Shown here piece by piece: positions 24,925 through 32,354 of a stretch of DNA of 56,344 bases; position 1 is the stretch's first letter; every line of letters begins with the position of its first letter. This DNA comes from Baia soyae (GTDB taxonomy: Bacteria > Bacillota > Bacilli > Thermoactinomycetales > Thermoactinomycetaceae). The notes under the pieces are model-generated. The model saw only the letters and a list, made by a program, of their open reading frames with translations, did not search any database and had not been told where the DNA came from. The DNA lies in assembly GCF_004341445.1 (NCBI RefSeq), contig NZ_SLXV01000017.1:1-56344 (forward strand), read 5' to 3'. The translations under genes and the position numbers were made by a program.

Positions 24925-26256
24925 ATGCAGCAACAGAATGGGTTGCGGAGAGAATTAGGATTTATTCATGCTTTTTCTATTGTAGTAGGATGCGTAATTG
25001 GTTCTGGTGTATTTCTAAAACCAGGCGTGGTTTTAGGATATACAGGAGATTCAACTATTGCATTGTTAGCATGGCTATTTGGTGGAATTATTACGATTGC
25101 ATCAGGTCTTACCATTGCTGAATTAGCTGTAAAAATCCCGAAAACGGGTGGACTATATACCTATATTGAAGAAGTATATGGATCGACTTTAGGATTTCTA
25201 AGTGGATGGATGCAAACGGTTATCTATGGGCCTGCACTCATTGGAGCCTTGGGATTGTACTTCGGATCGTTGTTAGTTCACTTTTTCTCATGGCCTGAAA
25301 GTTGGCAGACGGTTGTCGGGATTATCACGGTTCTGTTTTTAACGGGGATGAACTTGCTAGGAGCTCGTTTTGGCGGGTGGATCCAAACTCTTACTACTTT
25401 TGGTAAACTGATCCCCGTTTTCTTGATTACAGTATTTGGATTATGGTATGGAGATTCTCAAGTTCTAAATGTTTTATTTAAATCAAGCCAAGAATTTAGC
25501 TTCTCTTCAGCGGTACTTGCTACTCTATTTGCGTATGATGGTTGGATCTTAGTTGGTTCGGTTGCGGGAGAAGTGAAAAATCCTGCAAAAGTATTACCAA
25601 GGGCTATTACGGCAGGGCTCTTGCTCATTATGGCCGCTTATATGTTAATTAACATTGCGATTTTGCATGTACTTCCTGCAGATCAAGTGGTATCTCTAGG
25701 TGAAAACGCTGCTGGAACAGCATCCACCATCTTATTTGGAGACTTTGGCGGTAAGCTACTAAGTATTGGAATTTTGGTATCCATCTTTGGTAGCTTAAAT
25801 GGAAAAATTTTAAGTATGCCACGTGTACCTTATGCAATGGCGACTCGAAAACAATTACCTTTTTCCTCTGTATTTGCGTATGTTTCGAAGCGTTTTGGGA
25901 CTCCAGTGAATTCTATTTTTCTCATTACTGGGATTGGAATTATTTTTATGTGTGTCCTAGATTCAAATCGCTTAAGTGATATAGCTACGTTCTCGATTTT
26001 TACCTTCTATATTTTTGCCCTGGTGGCGGTATTCCGCTTACGCAAGGGGAGTGAAATGAAGCCAGGAGAATATCGTGTACCTTGGTATCCATTTATTCCG
26101 TTAGTGTCGATACTTGGTTCTCTGTTTGTCGTATTTAGCACACTGTGGGAAAAGCCGATGGATAGCTTGCTATCGATTCTACTTACTTTAGTAGGGCTCC
26201 CATTATTTTGGTATCAAGGTTCCAAAGAGAAGAAAAAAGAAGTTTCATCTAATTAA
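24925..26256 (+). CDS. APC-family amino-acid permease
   Basis: A 443-residue protein with 12 membrane helices. The first carries the APC substrate signature GCVIGSGVFLKPG; TGGLYTYIEEVYG and LFAYDGWILVGSVAGEVKNPAKVLPRAI are typical of the LAT-like branch that includes the serine/threonine exchanger SteT. The single-gene unit starts after GAAGGGAATGGG. The exact amino acid cannot be read from the sequence. Confidence 0.9.
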   Translation: MQQQNGLRRELGFIHAFSIVVGCVIGSGVFLKPGVVLGYTGDSTIALLAWLFGGIITIASGLTIAELAVKIPKTGGLYTYIEEVYGSTLGFLSGWMQTVIYGPALIGALGLYFGSLLVHFFSWPESWQTVVGIITVLFLTGMNLLGARFGGWIQTLTTFGKLIPVFLITVFGLWYGDSQVLNVLFKSSQEFSFSSAVLATLFAYDGWILVGSVAGEVKNPAKVLPRAITAGLLLIMAAYMLINIAILHVLPADQVVSLGENAAGTASTILFGDFGGKLLSIGILVSIFGSLNGKILSMPRVPYAMATRKQLPFSSVFAYVSKRFGTPVNSIFLITGIGIIFMCVLDSNRLSDIATFSIFTFYIFALVAVFRLRKGSEMKPGEYRVPWYPFIPLVSILGSLFVVFSTLWEKPMDSLLSILLTLVGLPLFWYQGSKEKKKEVSSN

Positions 26257-26269
26257 ATAGGAATGTATG

Positions 26270-26303
26270 AAGCCCTTCTAAACGATTTGTTTGGAAGGGC
26301 TTG
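26270..26303 (+). terminator. Terminator-like hairpin
   Basis: AAGCCCTTCTAAAC and GTTTGGAAGGGCTT pair over 14 bases with one G-U, followed by a poor T tract (TTGTCT). It lies between the permease gene and the bacteriocin region. Confidence 0.6.
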
Positions 26304-26310
26304 TCTATAG

Positions 26311-26363
26311 ATGAATAATGATTCATAATAGATGTTGACAGGTATTTTTGCATTTTCTAATAT
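26311..26363 (+). promoter_or_regulatory. Promoter of the LuxR-type HTH gene with upstream palindrome
   Basis: TTGACA (26335-26340), 17 bases, TATAAT-like TAATAT (26358-26363) is almost a consensus sigma-A promoter. A perfect 6-N4-6 palindrome, ATGAAT-AATG-ATTCAT (26311-26326), ends eight bases before the -35 and is a candidate regulator site. Confidence 0.7.
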
Positions 26364-26401
26364 TGTTATATGATTTTCAGAATAAATGGCGAGGTGGACT
26401 A

Positions 26402-26617
26402 ATGTTATCTGACATGAAGCCGATGGAATTTAGTGAGCTAGAGTGTAAGATTATTCAGATGATTATACAAGAAATGCCAAATAAAGAGATTGCAAGAGAG
26501 CTACATTGCTCACAGCGAATGATTGAGTACCGTATCCAAGGTATTGCAAAAAAGATGGGTGTTTCTACCAAAATTGGGATAGTGGCTGGTGCTTTTCGGA
26601 GTGGATTTGCAAGTTAA
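26402..26617 (+). CDS. Stand-alone LuxR-type helix-turn-helix regulator
   Basis: A 71-residue protein that is little more than a GerE/LuxR DNA-binding domain: FSELECKIIQMIIQEMPNKEIARELHCS is helices 1 and 2, QRMIEYRIQGIAKKMGVSTKIGIV the recognition part. There is no receiver or sensor domain, as in GerE. GAGGTGG precedes the ATG at 26402, and a near-consensus promoter lies upstream. It sits directly before the bacteriocin-like gene, whose promoter has an inverted repeat over the -35; control of that gene is likely but not proven. Confidence 0.8.
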   Translation: MLSDMKPMEFSELECKIIQMIIQEMPNKEIARELHCSQRMIEYRIQGIAKKMGVSTKIGIVAGAFRSGFAS

Positions 26618-26650
26618 AACAAAAGCGAATCATTTGTTAATATATAATTA

Positions 26651-26677
26651 TCAATTTCTTCGGAAAAACGAAATTGA
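26651..26677. promoter_or_regulatory. Inverted repeat over the -35 of the bacteriocin-like gene
   Basis: TCAATTTC and GAAATTGA are perfect 8-base arms separated by 11 bases; the right arm shares TTGA with the -35 box (26674-26679). This is a candidate operator for the upstream HTH protein. Confidence 0.5.
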
Positions 26678-26702
26678 GCCTATATACTATATACTCTATA
26701 AT
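26674..26702 (+). promoter_or_regulatory. Promoter of the bacteriocin-like gene
   Basis: TTGAGC (26674-26679), exactly 17 bases, TATAAT (26697-26702). Transcription would start at about 26709, so the mRNA would begin at or next to GGATAAAGATAAAGGG. Confidence 0.75.
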
Positions 26703-26710
26703 TTATATGT

Positions 26711-26726
26711 GGATAAAGATAAAGGG
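26711..26726 (+). repeat. Left arm of a perfect 16-nt inverted repeat around the peptide gene
   Basis: GGATAAAGATAAAGGG is exactly complementary to CCCTTTATCTTTATCC at 27051-27066. The left arm lies at the predicted 5' end of the mRNA, 12 bases before the GGAGGT site of the peptide gene; the right arm lies before the binding site of the ABC ATPase. Confidence 0.8.
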
Positions 26727-26753
26727 ATATAAACATATGGAGGTAGATATATA

Positions 26754-26969
26754 ATGGGTTGGTTATCAAAAGCAAAAGCAATTGCAAATGCAATTAAGAA
26801 ACATGGTCCTAAAGCCTGGGACGCAATTAAGAAAGGCGCTGGAAGCGTTTATAACTCAGCAAAAGCTGCTTGGGATAAAGGATTCTGGTCATTTGTTTGG
26901 TGGCTAGTCGAGCACACAAGTACTCTAGGTATCATTTATGATGCACTACAAAAAGCAGGTTTGCTCTAA
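26754..26969 (+). CDS. Candidate leaderless bacteriocin (aureocin A53/lacticin Q-like), 71 residues
   Basis: The peptide has 71 residues, no Cys, no double-glycine leader and no signal peptide. It has six Trp (3, 22, 40, 45, 49, 50), ten Lys and a net charge of about +6, arranged as amphipathic helices: MGWLSKAKAIANAIKKHG, then PKAWDAIKKGAG, then AKAAWDKGFWSFVWWLVEH. Starting MxWL, Trp/Lys content and the KxGxKAW segment recall aureocin A53 (51 residues) and lacticin Q (53), though it is longer. GGAGGT lies nine bases before the ATG. ABC transporter and small membrane genes follow, as in such loci. A non-bacteriocin role (toxin, modulin-like surfactant) is possible. Confidence 0.65.
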   Translation: MGWLSKAKAIANAIKKHGPKAWDAIKKGAGSVYNSAKAAWDKGFWSFVWWLVEHTSTLGIIYDALQKAGLL

Positions 26970-26977
26970 TAAAAAGA

Positions 26978-27031
26978 AACTCAATTTTACACTCCTTCGA
27001 CTTAGTGTAGAAAACTGAGTTCCCTTTTCAT
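26978..27031 (+). terminator. Hairpin after the peptide gene, possible partial terminator
   Basis: AACTCAATTTTACACT pairs imperfectly with AGTGTAGAAAACTGAGTT, followed by CCCTTTTC. The weak T tract would allow some read-through, giving more peptide mRNA than transporter mRNA. Confidence 0.55.
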
Positions 27032-27037
27032 GATATT

Positions 27038-27066
27038 ATAAAGATAAATACCCTTTATCTTTATCC
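27038..27066 (+). repeat. Local hairpin and right arm of the long-range inverted repeat
   Basis: ATAAAGATAAA (27038-27048) pairs locally with TTTATCTTTAT (27054-27064). The same right arm (27051-27066) is perfectly complementary to the 5' end of the transcript (26711-26726), so the two pairings exclude each other. Confidence 0.75.
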
Positions 27067-27094
27067 CTAAACACTCTAGAGGTGAATTTTCACT

Positions 27095-27760
27095 ATGTCC
27101 AATGTTGAACTTGCAGTCGATGTACGTGGATTATCCAAGTCATTTGGTGAAAAAGCGGTATTAAAGGATATAAACTTTACGCTTAAAAAAGGAACCACAG
27201 CAGTCATAAGAGGAAGTAATGGCATAGGGAAGACCGTTTTTCTTAGTTGTCTATTAGGTTATCAAAGTGTAGAACAAGGGGAAGTTGCGATTTTAGGAAA
27301 GAGTATTAGGGATCGCGTTTTTTTACGTAAAAACACAGGATTCATCTCATCGGATCGACACGAATTTATGGATATTTTAACACCGAATGAATATTTTCGT
27401 TTTATTATCGATATTTATCAGTTGAGTGTCCCTCAAACTAGAATTACAGAGCTTGCGGAGCAGTTACGAGTAACCCATGAACTGAATCATTTAATTAAGG
27501 AATTATCTTTTGGAACGAAGAAAAAAATTCAACTGATAGGTTGCTTGTTATATCAACCAGCCTTATTAGTGTGTGATGAGATTTTTGAAGGGCTTGATGC
27601 TGATACAGTAAAGTATGTTCAAAAGTCCTTTCAACAACGAAAAGATTCAGGTCTTACTACCTTGTTCACCACTCACATTATGCATCACGCTGATTTTGTA
27701 GATGAGACATTCTCTCTAGAGAATGGAGAAATTATTCCTGCTATGAGCATAACAGCATGA
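27095..27760 (+). CDS. ABC transporter ATP-binding protein of the bacteriocin locus
   Basis: A 221-residue ATPase. Walker A is GSNGIGKTVF, the signature is degenerate (LSFGTKKKIQLIG), Walker B is LLVCDEIFEGLD and the switch His is in FTTHIMHHAD. It is short and lacks a C-terminal regulatory extension. AGAGGTGA is nine bases before the ATG. It is followed after 18 bases by a permease gene. Its position after the candidate bacteriocin suggests export or self-protection. Confidence 0.85.
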   Translation: MSNVELAVDVRGLSKSFGEKAVLKDINFTLKKGTTAVIRGSNGIGKTVFLSCLLGYQSVEQGEVAILGKSIRDRVFLRKNTGFISSDRHEFMDILTPNEYFRFIIDIYQLSVPQTRITELAEQLRVTHELNHLIKELSFGTKKKIQLIGCLLYQPALLVCDEIFEGLDADTVKYVQKSFQQRKDSGLTTLFTTHIMHHADFVDETFSLENGEIIPAMSITA

Positions 27761-27778
27761 GGGGATTGGGAGTAGGAA

Positions 27779-29140
27779 ATGGTAACTTTATCGATTTATA
27801 GAGCGATATGGAATAAGGCGAATGAAACAGAGAATAGAAGTAAAACGCAGGCATGGATCGAACAAATTGTGTTCTGTTTCATTGTAGCGATTGGATTAAC
27901 TTGTTTGGTTCATTTTTTTGGAACGAAAAGCGCTATTATCATCTATTTTTTTAGTTTGTTTTTCTTACAGCTGTCCTATTACTTTGTAACAACCCATGTG
28001 TATGAAAGTACATCTACAACGATTAGCTTTGCCAAGTCGATGCCGGTTTCGGTACATCGCTTTTTTTGGTATTATGTTTCGTGTAATAGCAATTCATTGA
28101 TCTTTATTATCATCGACTCTCTTCTGGCGGCTTCGGTCTTGCTTTATTTTGATGCAAACTTTATGCAGGTCGTGATGCTACTTGTTCGGATTCAGTTAAT
28201 GAATTTCGTATGGTCCTCGCTGAGCATTTATAATATGTTTCGGAAGGGCACAAATCTCTCCCCACTCATTTTTAAATCGTTCTTTTTTGCTTTTCTTATT
28301 ATTATTTATAATGTGTGGAATCGATTTCATGTGAGTTTCTCGATGGATAGCGTCATGTTATTTGTAGACATGATCCTCGTTTTTCTGAGTATACTCATGT
28401 TAGTGTTTTATCCTTACATGGTACAGCGATGTCTAGTAGAGAGTGCTCACACAAGTAGTTCTAGGCTAAAAGTCCCGGCAAGAGTAGTAGGGTTCTGGTC
28501 CTCTCTATTCCCACATAAAAGCCTATTGGGTCCTGCTTTAAAAATTCACTTGCTTCGTCTCTTGCGGAGTGAAGAGTATCTTAGTAAGCTGTTAGGCATT
28601 GGAATCATTTTATTTTTTGTTAAATCTGTTTCTTACATATTTTTAGGAAAATCTGGTTCGAAAGATCATTTTGATTTGTTGTATCCTTCTTTTATGATTG
28701 TCTATTTTTCATTTAATAATCTACGTGTGGATTACCAGTTGGAAGAGAAGAACAACTTACAGGATTATCCCATTGCAAATAGATTAGACCGCTTAGGTTT
28801 AAATATTATACACGGCCTTTTTGTCTTCCTATTAGGATTGCTATTTTTCGCAGTCGAGATTCTCTCAGGGATGCTAAACCCAAGTCAGTTGCTTGATCCG
28901 ATTTTGCTATTAGTTTGTTTGTATATAGCGACGTTGGTTGTAAAGGTACCCAAAGGCAAGTTGAAAACGGGGCAAAAAATGAAAGTTAGCTTTTTTTGTA
29001 TATTGACTTGTTTATCGATTGAGATCCCTTGGCTCATATGGTTCAACTTCATTTATGTCAAATGGTTGCTTATGGGGATCGTCATTGTATGGGCTTATCT
29101 AGTTTCTTACCGAAAAAATGTTGAGCCTACATCATCTTAA
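27779..29140 (+). CDS. Membrane permease of the bacteriocin-locus ABC transporter
   Basis: A 453-residue protein with about ten or eleven hydrophobic segments, starting with a short cytoplasmic part that contains a charged stretch (NKANETENRSKTQAWIEQ). No recognisable family motif apart from the general look of ABC-exporter permeases. Its gene lies 18 bases behind the ATPase and 20 bases before the small membrane protein, so the three form one unit. The size and order fit the transport/immunity genes of leaderless bacteriocin loci. Confidence 0.7.
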   Translation: MVTLSIYRAIWNKANETENRSKTQAWIEQIVFCFIVAIGLTCLVHFFGTKSAIIIYFFSLFFLQLSYYFVTTHVYESTSTTISFAKSMPVSVHRFFWYYVSCNSNSLIFIIIDSLLAASVLLYFDANFMQVVMLLVRIQLMNFVWSSLSIYNMFRKGTNLSPLIFKSFFFAFLIIIYNVWNRFHVSFSMDSVMLFVDMILVFLSILMLVFYPYMVQRCLVESAHTSSSRLKVPARVVGFWSSLFPHKSLLGPALKIHLLRLLRSEEYLSKLLGIGIILFFVKSVSYIFLGKSGSKDHFDLLYPSFMIVYFSFNNLRVDYQLEEKNNLQDYPIANRLDRLGLNIIHGLFVFLLGLLFFAVEILSGMLNPSQLLDPILLLVCLYIATLVVKVPKGKLKTGQKMKVSFFCILTCLSIEIPWLIWFNFIYVKWLLMGIVIVWAYLVSYRKNVEPTSS

Positions 29141-29160
29141 TATCATGAGGAGTGATCAGA

Positions 29161-29340
29161 ATGAAAAAAGTGATCCGTGTAGCGGAGGTTATTTTTGTAC
29201 TTTCATTTGTGACATACTTACTGTCCAGATACGTAATTGAAGGGTTACAACCATACTCCAATTGGTTCTTTACATGTGCAATTGTTGGTTTAGTATTAAA
29301 ATTAGTACTCTCATTGGGTTCCAAGAAAGAAGAAAAATAA
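29161..29340 (+). CDS. Small two-helix membrane protein, candidate immunity protein
   Basis: A 59-residue protein with two membrane helices (VAEVIFVLSFVTYLLSRYVI and WFFTCAIVGLVLKLVLSLG) and a basic C terminus (SKKEEK). The ATG at 29161 is eight bases after GAGGAGT; a GTG at 29152 lies inside that site. Small hydrophobic basic proteins at the end of such operons often give immunity. There is no homology evidence. Confidence 0.6.
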   Translation: MKKVIRVAEVIFVLSFVTYLLSRYVIEGLQPYSNWFFTCAIVGLVLKLVLSLGSKKEEK

Positions 29341-29415
29341 GGGATTGGCTATCTGCAGAAACGAGCAACTTCGTTTCTGTTTTTTATTAGCTTTGATCAT
29401 AGATAGATATCGAAA

Positions 29416-29465
29416 CAAACGAACTCTAGTGAATCGATTTATCTCACTAGAGTTCGTTTTGTTTG
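29416..29465. terminator. Strong bidirectional terminator
   Basis: AAACGAACTCTAGTGA and TCACTAGAGTTCGTTT form a perfect 16-base stem with A and T runs on both sides, between the bacteriocin operon (plus) and the kinase gene (minus). Confidence 0.9.
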
Positions 29466-30575
29466 TTCGATTGAATGGTTACTTTCTTGGTTATTACTAT
29501 TTAGGCATGATTGTAATAAAATCCCAAACAGGATGACGATGGCAATGGCACCGATCAGATAGATCCATTTTTTCTTAGGAGCTTCACCTGTACGTTTTCT
29601 TCTCAGTTCTAATTTCGTTCTTTGCTGAGCCTGAGCTGGTGCCTGTGGATTGGAGCGAGATCGATCTGCATTCGAGATCGAGTAGGCTTTTGAGTTTGAC
29701 CTCGTTTTGGTAAGGCTCTCTGATCTCCTGCTAGTCGGATTTTTCTCCTTGGATGTAGCATGCAGAGCCGATTGAAGTGCTTTTTTCATTTCTTCAGCTG
29801 TTTGAAAACGCTTTTTAGGATCTTTTTCCATCGATTTGCGCAACACCTGTGTGAACTCAGCTGGGATGTCTGGATTGATCTTACGGGGGTCTGGGACGGG
29901 GGTTTGGATATGCTTTAATACAATTGCAATATCCTCCTCGGCGTGAAACGGGACCTTACCTGTGACCATCTCATACATAACAATACCAAGTGAATATAGA
30001 TCTGAGGGAAATCCGATTACATGCCCCCTTGCTTGTTCGGGAGAGAAGTAGTGGATTGAGCCCATGATCGTTCCGGTCTTAGTAAGGTTGTTCGTGTTGC
30101 GTAATAGGCGTGCGATTCCAAAGTCAGCCACTTTATATCGTCCTCCTGGAGAGCACATGATATTATGTGGTTTGATATCGCGATGAATGATGCCATGGTT
30201 GTGTGCGTGTTGAAGGCCACTACAAATTTGAATCGCAATTTGCATAGCTTCTTTTGCGCTTAGTCGTTTCTTGGACTGGATCAGTTGCCGCAGTGCTTGT
30301 CCTTCTACATATTCCATCACCATGTAGTAGAGAGGACCTTCCTGCCCGGCATCGTACAAATTTACAATGTTTGGATGGGACAATCGGCCAGTGGCTTGTG
30401 CCTCCCATACAAAGCGTCTGACATACTCGTGATCATAAATGAGACGTTGATTCATAATCTTGATCGCAACCGTGCGATCTTGAATCTTGTCATAGGCTTT
30501 GTATACAGTTGCCATCCCACCAGTGCCGAGGATATGATGTATTTGATATCGCCCAGCTAGTAGCCTTCCTTCCAT
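29439..30575 (-). CDS. Membrane-bound Hanks-type serine/threonine kinase without PASTA domains
   Basis: Residues about 8-270 are a full protein-kinase domain: glycine loop GTGGMATVY, Lys in VAIKIM, catalytic HRDIKPHN, DFGIA, and SPEQARG. Then come a Lys/Ser/Arg-rich linker, a single membrane helix (WIYLIGAIAIVILFGILL) and a short tail of about 25 residues. PrkC-type kinases have outside PASTA repeats; here they are absent, so the signal is not muropeptide in the usual way. ATG 30575 is six bases behind AAAGGTG; the upstream ATG/GTG codons are too close. The 3' end overlaps the terminator. Confidence 0.9.
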   Translation of the reverse strand: MEGRLLAGRYQIHHILGTGGMATVYKAYDKIQDRTVAIKIMNQRLIYDHEYVRRFVWEAQATGRLSHPNIVNLYDAGQEGPLYYMVMEYVEGQALRQLIQSKKRLSAKEAMQIAIQICSGLQHAHNHGIIHRDIKPHNIMCSPGGRYKVADFGIARLLRNTNNLTKTGTIMGSIHYFSPEQARGHVIGFPSDLYSLGIVMYEMVTGKVPFHAEEDIAIVLKHIQTPVPDPRKINPDIPAEFTQVLRKSMEKDPKKRFQTAEEMKKALQSALHATSKEKNPTSRRSESLTKTRSNSKAYSISNADRSRSNPQAPAQAQQRTKLELRRKRTGEAPKKKWIYLIGAIAIVILFGILLQSCLNSNNQESNHSIEQTKRTLVR

Positions 30576-30761
30576 CGGCATCACCTTTTTCTGAGATCGG
30601 ATGGCTTATCATCTATCTTATAATAAAATTAGCATCGTTAAAGGATAACGTACATATCTATTATTCCGAAAAAACCCTCGTGTTACAAGTTTTTTTCCTC
30701 CTTGTTAACAGAAAGGACACGCTAGACTGGTTTAAATCACTTTTTTATAGTGGAGGCTCGT

Positions 30762-30908
30762 ATGGAAAAACGTAGATGGTATGTAGTCGGATTAGTGATT
30801 CTCTTCTTCCTTGTGCTCGGGAAGTTATTGAAGTTAACGTTTGCTGCATTAGCGATATTTGTGATGCTGGGTGTCCTTCTCCTATATTTATTTAAAAATA
30901 AATCTTGA
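30762..30908 (+). CDS. Small membrane protein, 48 residues
   Basis: The frame begins MEKRRWYVVGLVILFFLVLG and has two hydrophobic stretches (VVGLVILFFLVLGKLL, then LTFAALAIFVMLGVLLLYLF) with a basic tail KNKS. GGAGGC is five bases before the ATG at 30762. It is divergent from the kinase and upstream of HU. The function is unknown. Confidence 0.6.
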   Translation: MEKRRWYVVGLVILFFLVLGKLLKLTFAALAIFVMLGVLLLYLFKNKS

Positions 30909-30995
30909 ATGGCTGAACAAATCTAGCTAATATAGGTATGACAGGAGAAATGCCTTATCTAATAAGGCTGTCCTTGATTGTTAGGAGGGTTAAGC

Positions 30996-31271
30996 TTGAA
31001 CAAAACCGAATTGATCAATAAAGTTGCAGAAGTTGCTCAGCTGACGAAAAAAGATGCAGGTCTTGCTGTAGATGCTACATTGAACGCGATTACAGAAGCT
31101 CTAGCAACAGGCGAGAAAGTTCAACTGATTGGCTTTGGTAACTTTGAAGTGCGCGATCGTGCAGCTCGTAAAGGCCGCAATCCGCAAACTGGAGAAGAAA
31201 TCGAAATTCCAGCTACAAAAGTACCAGCATTCAAACCAGGTAAGCAGTTAAAAGACGAAGTTAACGCTTAA
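30996..31271 (+). CDS. hup: DNA-binding protein HU
   Basis: A 91-residue protein that matches bacterial [22 protein letters not shown], then [30 protein letters not shown] and the arm-end [20 protein letters not shown]. It is the main histone-like protein and wraps DNA as a dimer. The start is TTG at 30996, eight bases after AGGAGGG; this gives the usual family length. A terminator follows at once. Confidence 0.96.
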   Translation: MNKTELINKVAEVAQLTKKDAGLAVDATLNAITEALATGEKVQLIGFGNFEVRDRAARKGRNPQTGEEIEIPATKVPAFKPGKQLKDEVNA

Positions 31272-31289
31272 TTTGGAGTACATAGAGGA

Positions 31290-31325
31290 AACCAGCACTT
31301 ACATTTGTGGATGCTGGTTTTTTCT
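31290..31325 (+). terminator. Rho-independent terminator of hup
   Basis: AACCAGCA and TGCTGGTT form a stem with a 14-base loop, followed by TTTTC. Confidence 0.85.
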
Positions 31326-31355
31326 TATCAATATATAGAATCTGGGTGATGATGG

Positions 31356-32285
31356 ATGAAACGTTATATCGGTGTGGATCTAGGCGGGACTAAGATCGCT
31401 GCGGCATGTGTAGATGAGAGTGGGCATATTACAAATGAAACTCGAATCGAAACCGGTGCCCATGAAGGGGCCGAAAGCGTATATGAGCGGATTAGGCAAG
31501 CGATTATGCGTGCAAGTGGGGAGGAACCCATTCATGGCATTGGGATTGCGGTCCCAGGATTAACAGATCCTCGTACAGGAACCATCTTAACTTTGTCCAA
31601 TATACCAAGTCTGGATGGGTTTCCACTTGCCGACAGATTAGCGAAAGAGTTTGGCGTTTCTGTTCAGATTGACAACGATGCTAATGCGGCTTCTTGGGGA
31701 GAATATCATTTTGGATCAGGTAAGGGAGCCGATTCACTCCTCTTCGTTACTATTAGTACGGGTATAGGTGGCGGAATCGTTCTAAATGGGCAGACGATCC
31801 AAGGCAAGCAAGGCTTTGCTGGGGAGCTGGGGCATATGGTTGTCGATCCAGAAGGCTTTGCATGCGGATGTGGGCGAAAAGGTTGCCTAGAGGCCGTCGC
31901 TTCGGGTACAGCGATCGCTCGCTGGGCTAAAGAAGCGGATCCACAAGCTCTCTTCTTCCAGTACGCGAAAGAACAGAATCGAGAGGTACGTTCTGAAGAT
32001 GTATTCCAAGCGTGGGAAGCGGGAGACTCCATTGCAAATGAGATTGTGGAAAACGTAATTCGTTATCTAGGAATGGGTTTTGCAAACTATATCCATATCT
32101 TCAATCCAGAGCGAATCGTAGTAGGTGGAGGCGTCTCAAAGGCAGGAGTACGATTTTTTGACTTGCTACGCAAACAAGTGGAACAAGAAACGATACCTGT
32201 TTATAAAGGTACCTTTGAAATCGTTCCAGCGGAGTTGCTTGAGCGTGGTGCGATCCTAGGAGCGGCTATGTTGGGTGGGAAATAA
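31356..32285 (+). CDS. glcK: Glucokinase (ROK family)
   Basis: A 309-residue ROK sugar kinase: phosphate motif DLGGTKIAAA, ROK signature (about 130-165) with the catalytic Asp in QIDNDANAA and GELGHMVVDPEG, and the zinc site CGCGRKGCLEAVASG. The end GAILGAAMLG is usual. It phosphorylates glucose with ATP in the cytoplasm. GGTGATGG precedes the ATG. Confidence 0.92.
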   Translation: MKRYIGVDLGGTKIAAACVDESGHITNETRIETGAHEGAESVYERIRQAIMRASGEEPIHGIGIAVPGLTDPRTGTILTLSNIPSLDGFPLADRLAKEFGVSVQIDNDANAASWGEYHFGSGKGADSLLFVTISTGIGGGIVLNGQTIQGKQGFAGELGHMVVDPEGFACGCGRKGCLEAVASGTAIARWAKEADPQALFFQYAKEQNREVRSEDVFQAWEAGDSIANEIVENVIRYLGMGFANYIHIFNPERIVVGGGVSKAGVRFFDLLRKQVEQETIPVYKGTFEIVPAELLERGAILGAAMLGGK

Positions 32286-32318
32286 GGGGCCTAGGTATCA
32301 GCCTTGACTAACACGAAA

Positions 32319-32348
32319 AAGCCCCTCAGACAGTAGCTGAAGGGCTTC
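32319..32348. terminator. Terminator between glcK and the CBS-protein gene
   Basis: AAGCCCCTCAG and CTGAAGGGCTT form a stem between convergent genes, with A and T runs outside. Confidence 0.75.
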
Positions 32349-32354
32349 TATGCT

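Noticed and set aside
26754-26969. Circular bacteriocin or lanthipeptide precursor
   Set aside because: There is no Cys for lanthionines, no leader, and no DUF95/SpoIIM-type protein as in circular bacteriocin loci.
30509-30775. 88-residue plus-strand frame over the kinase start
   Set aside because: It overlaps the kinase gene start and intergenic DNA and has no binding site or family match; the 48-residue frame at 30762 is better supported.
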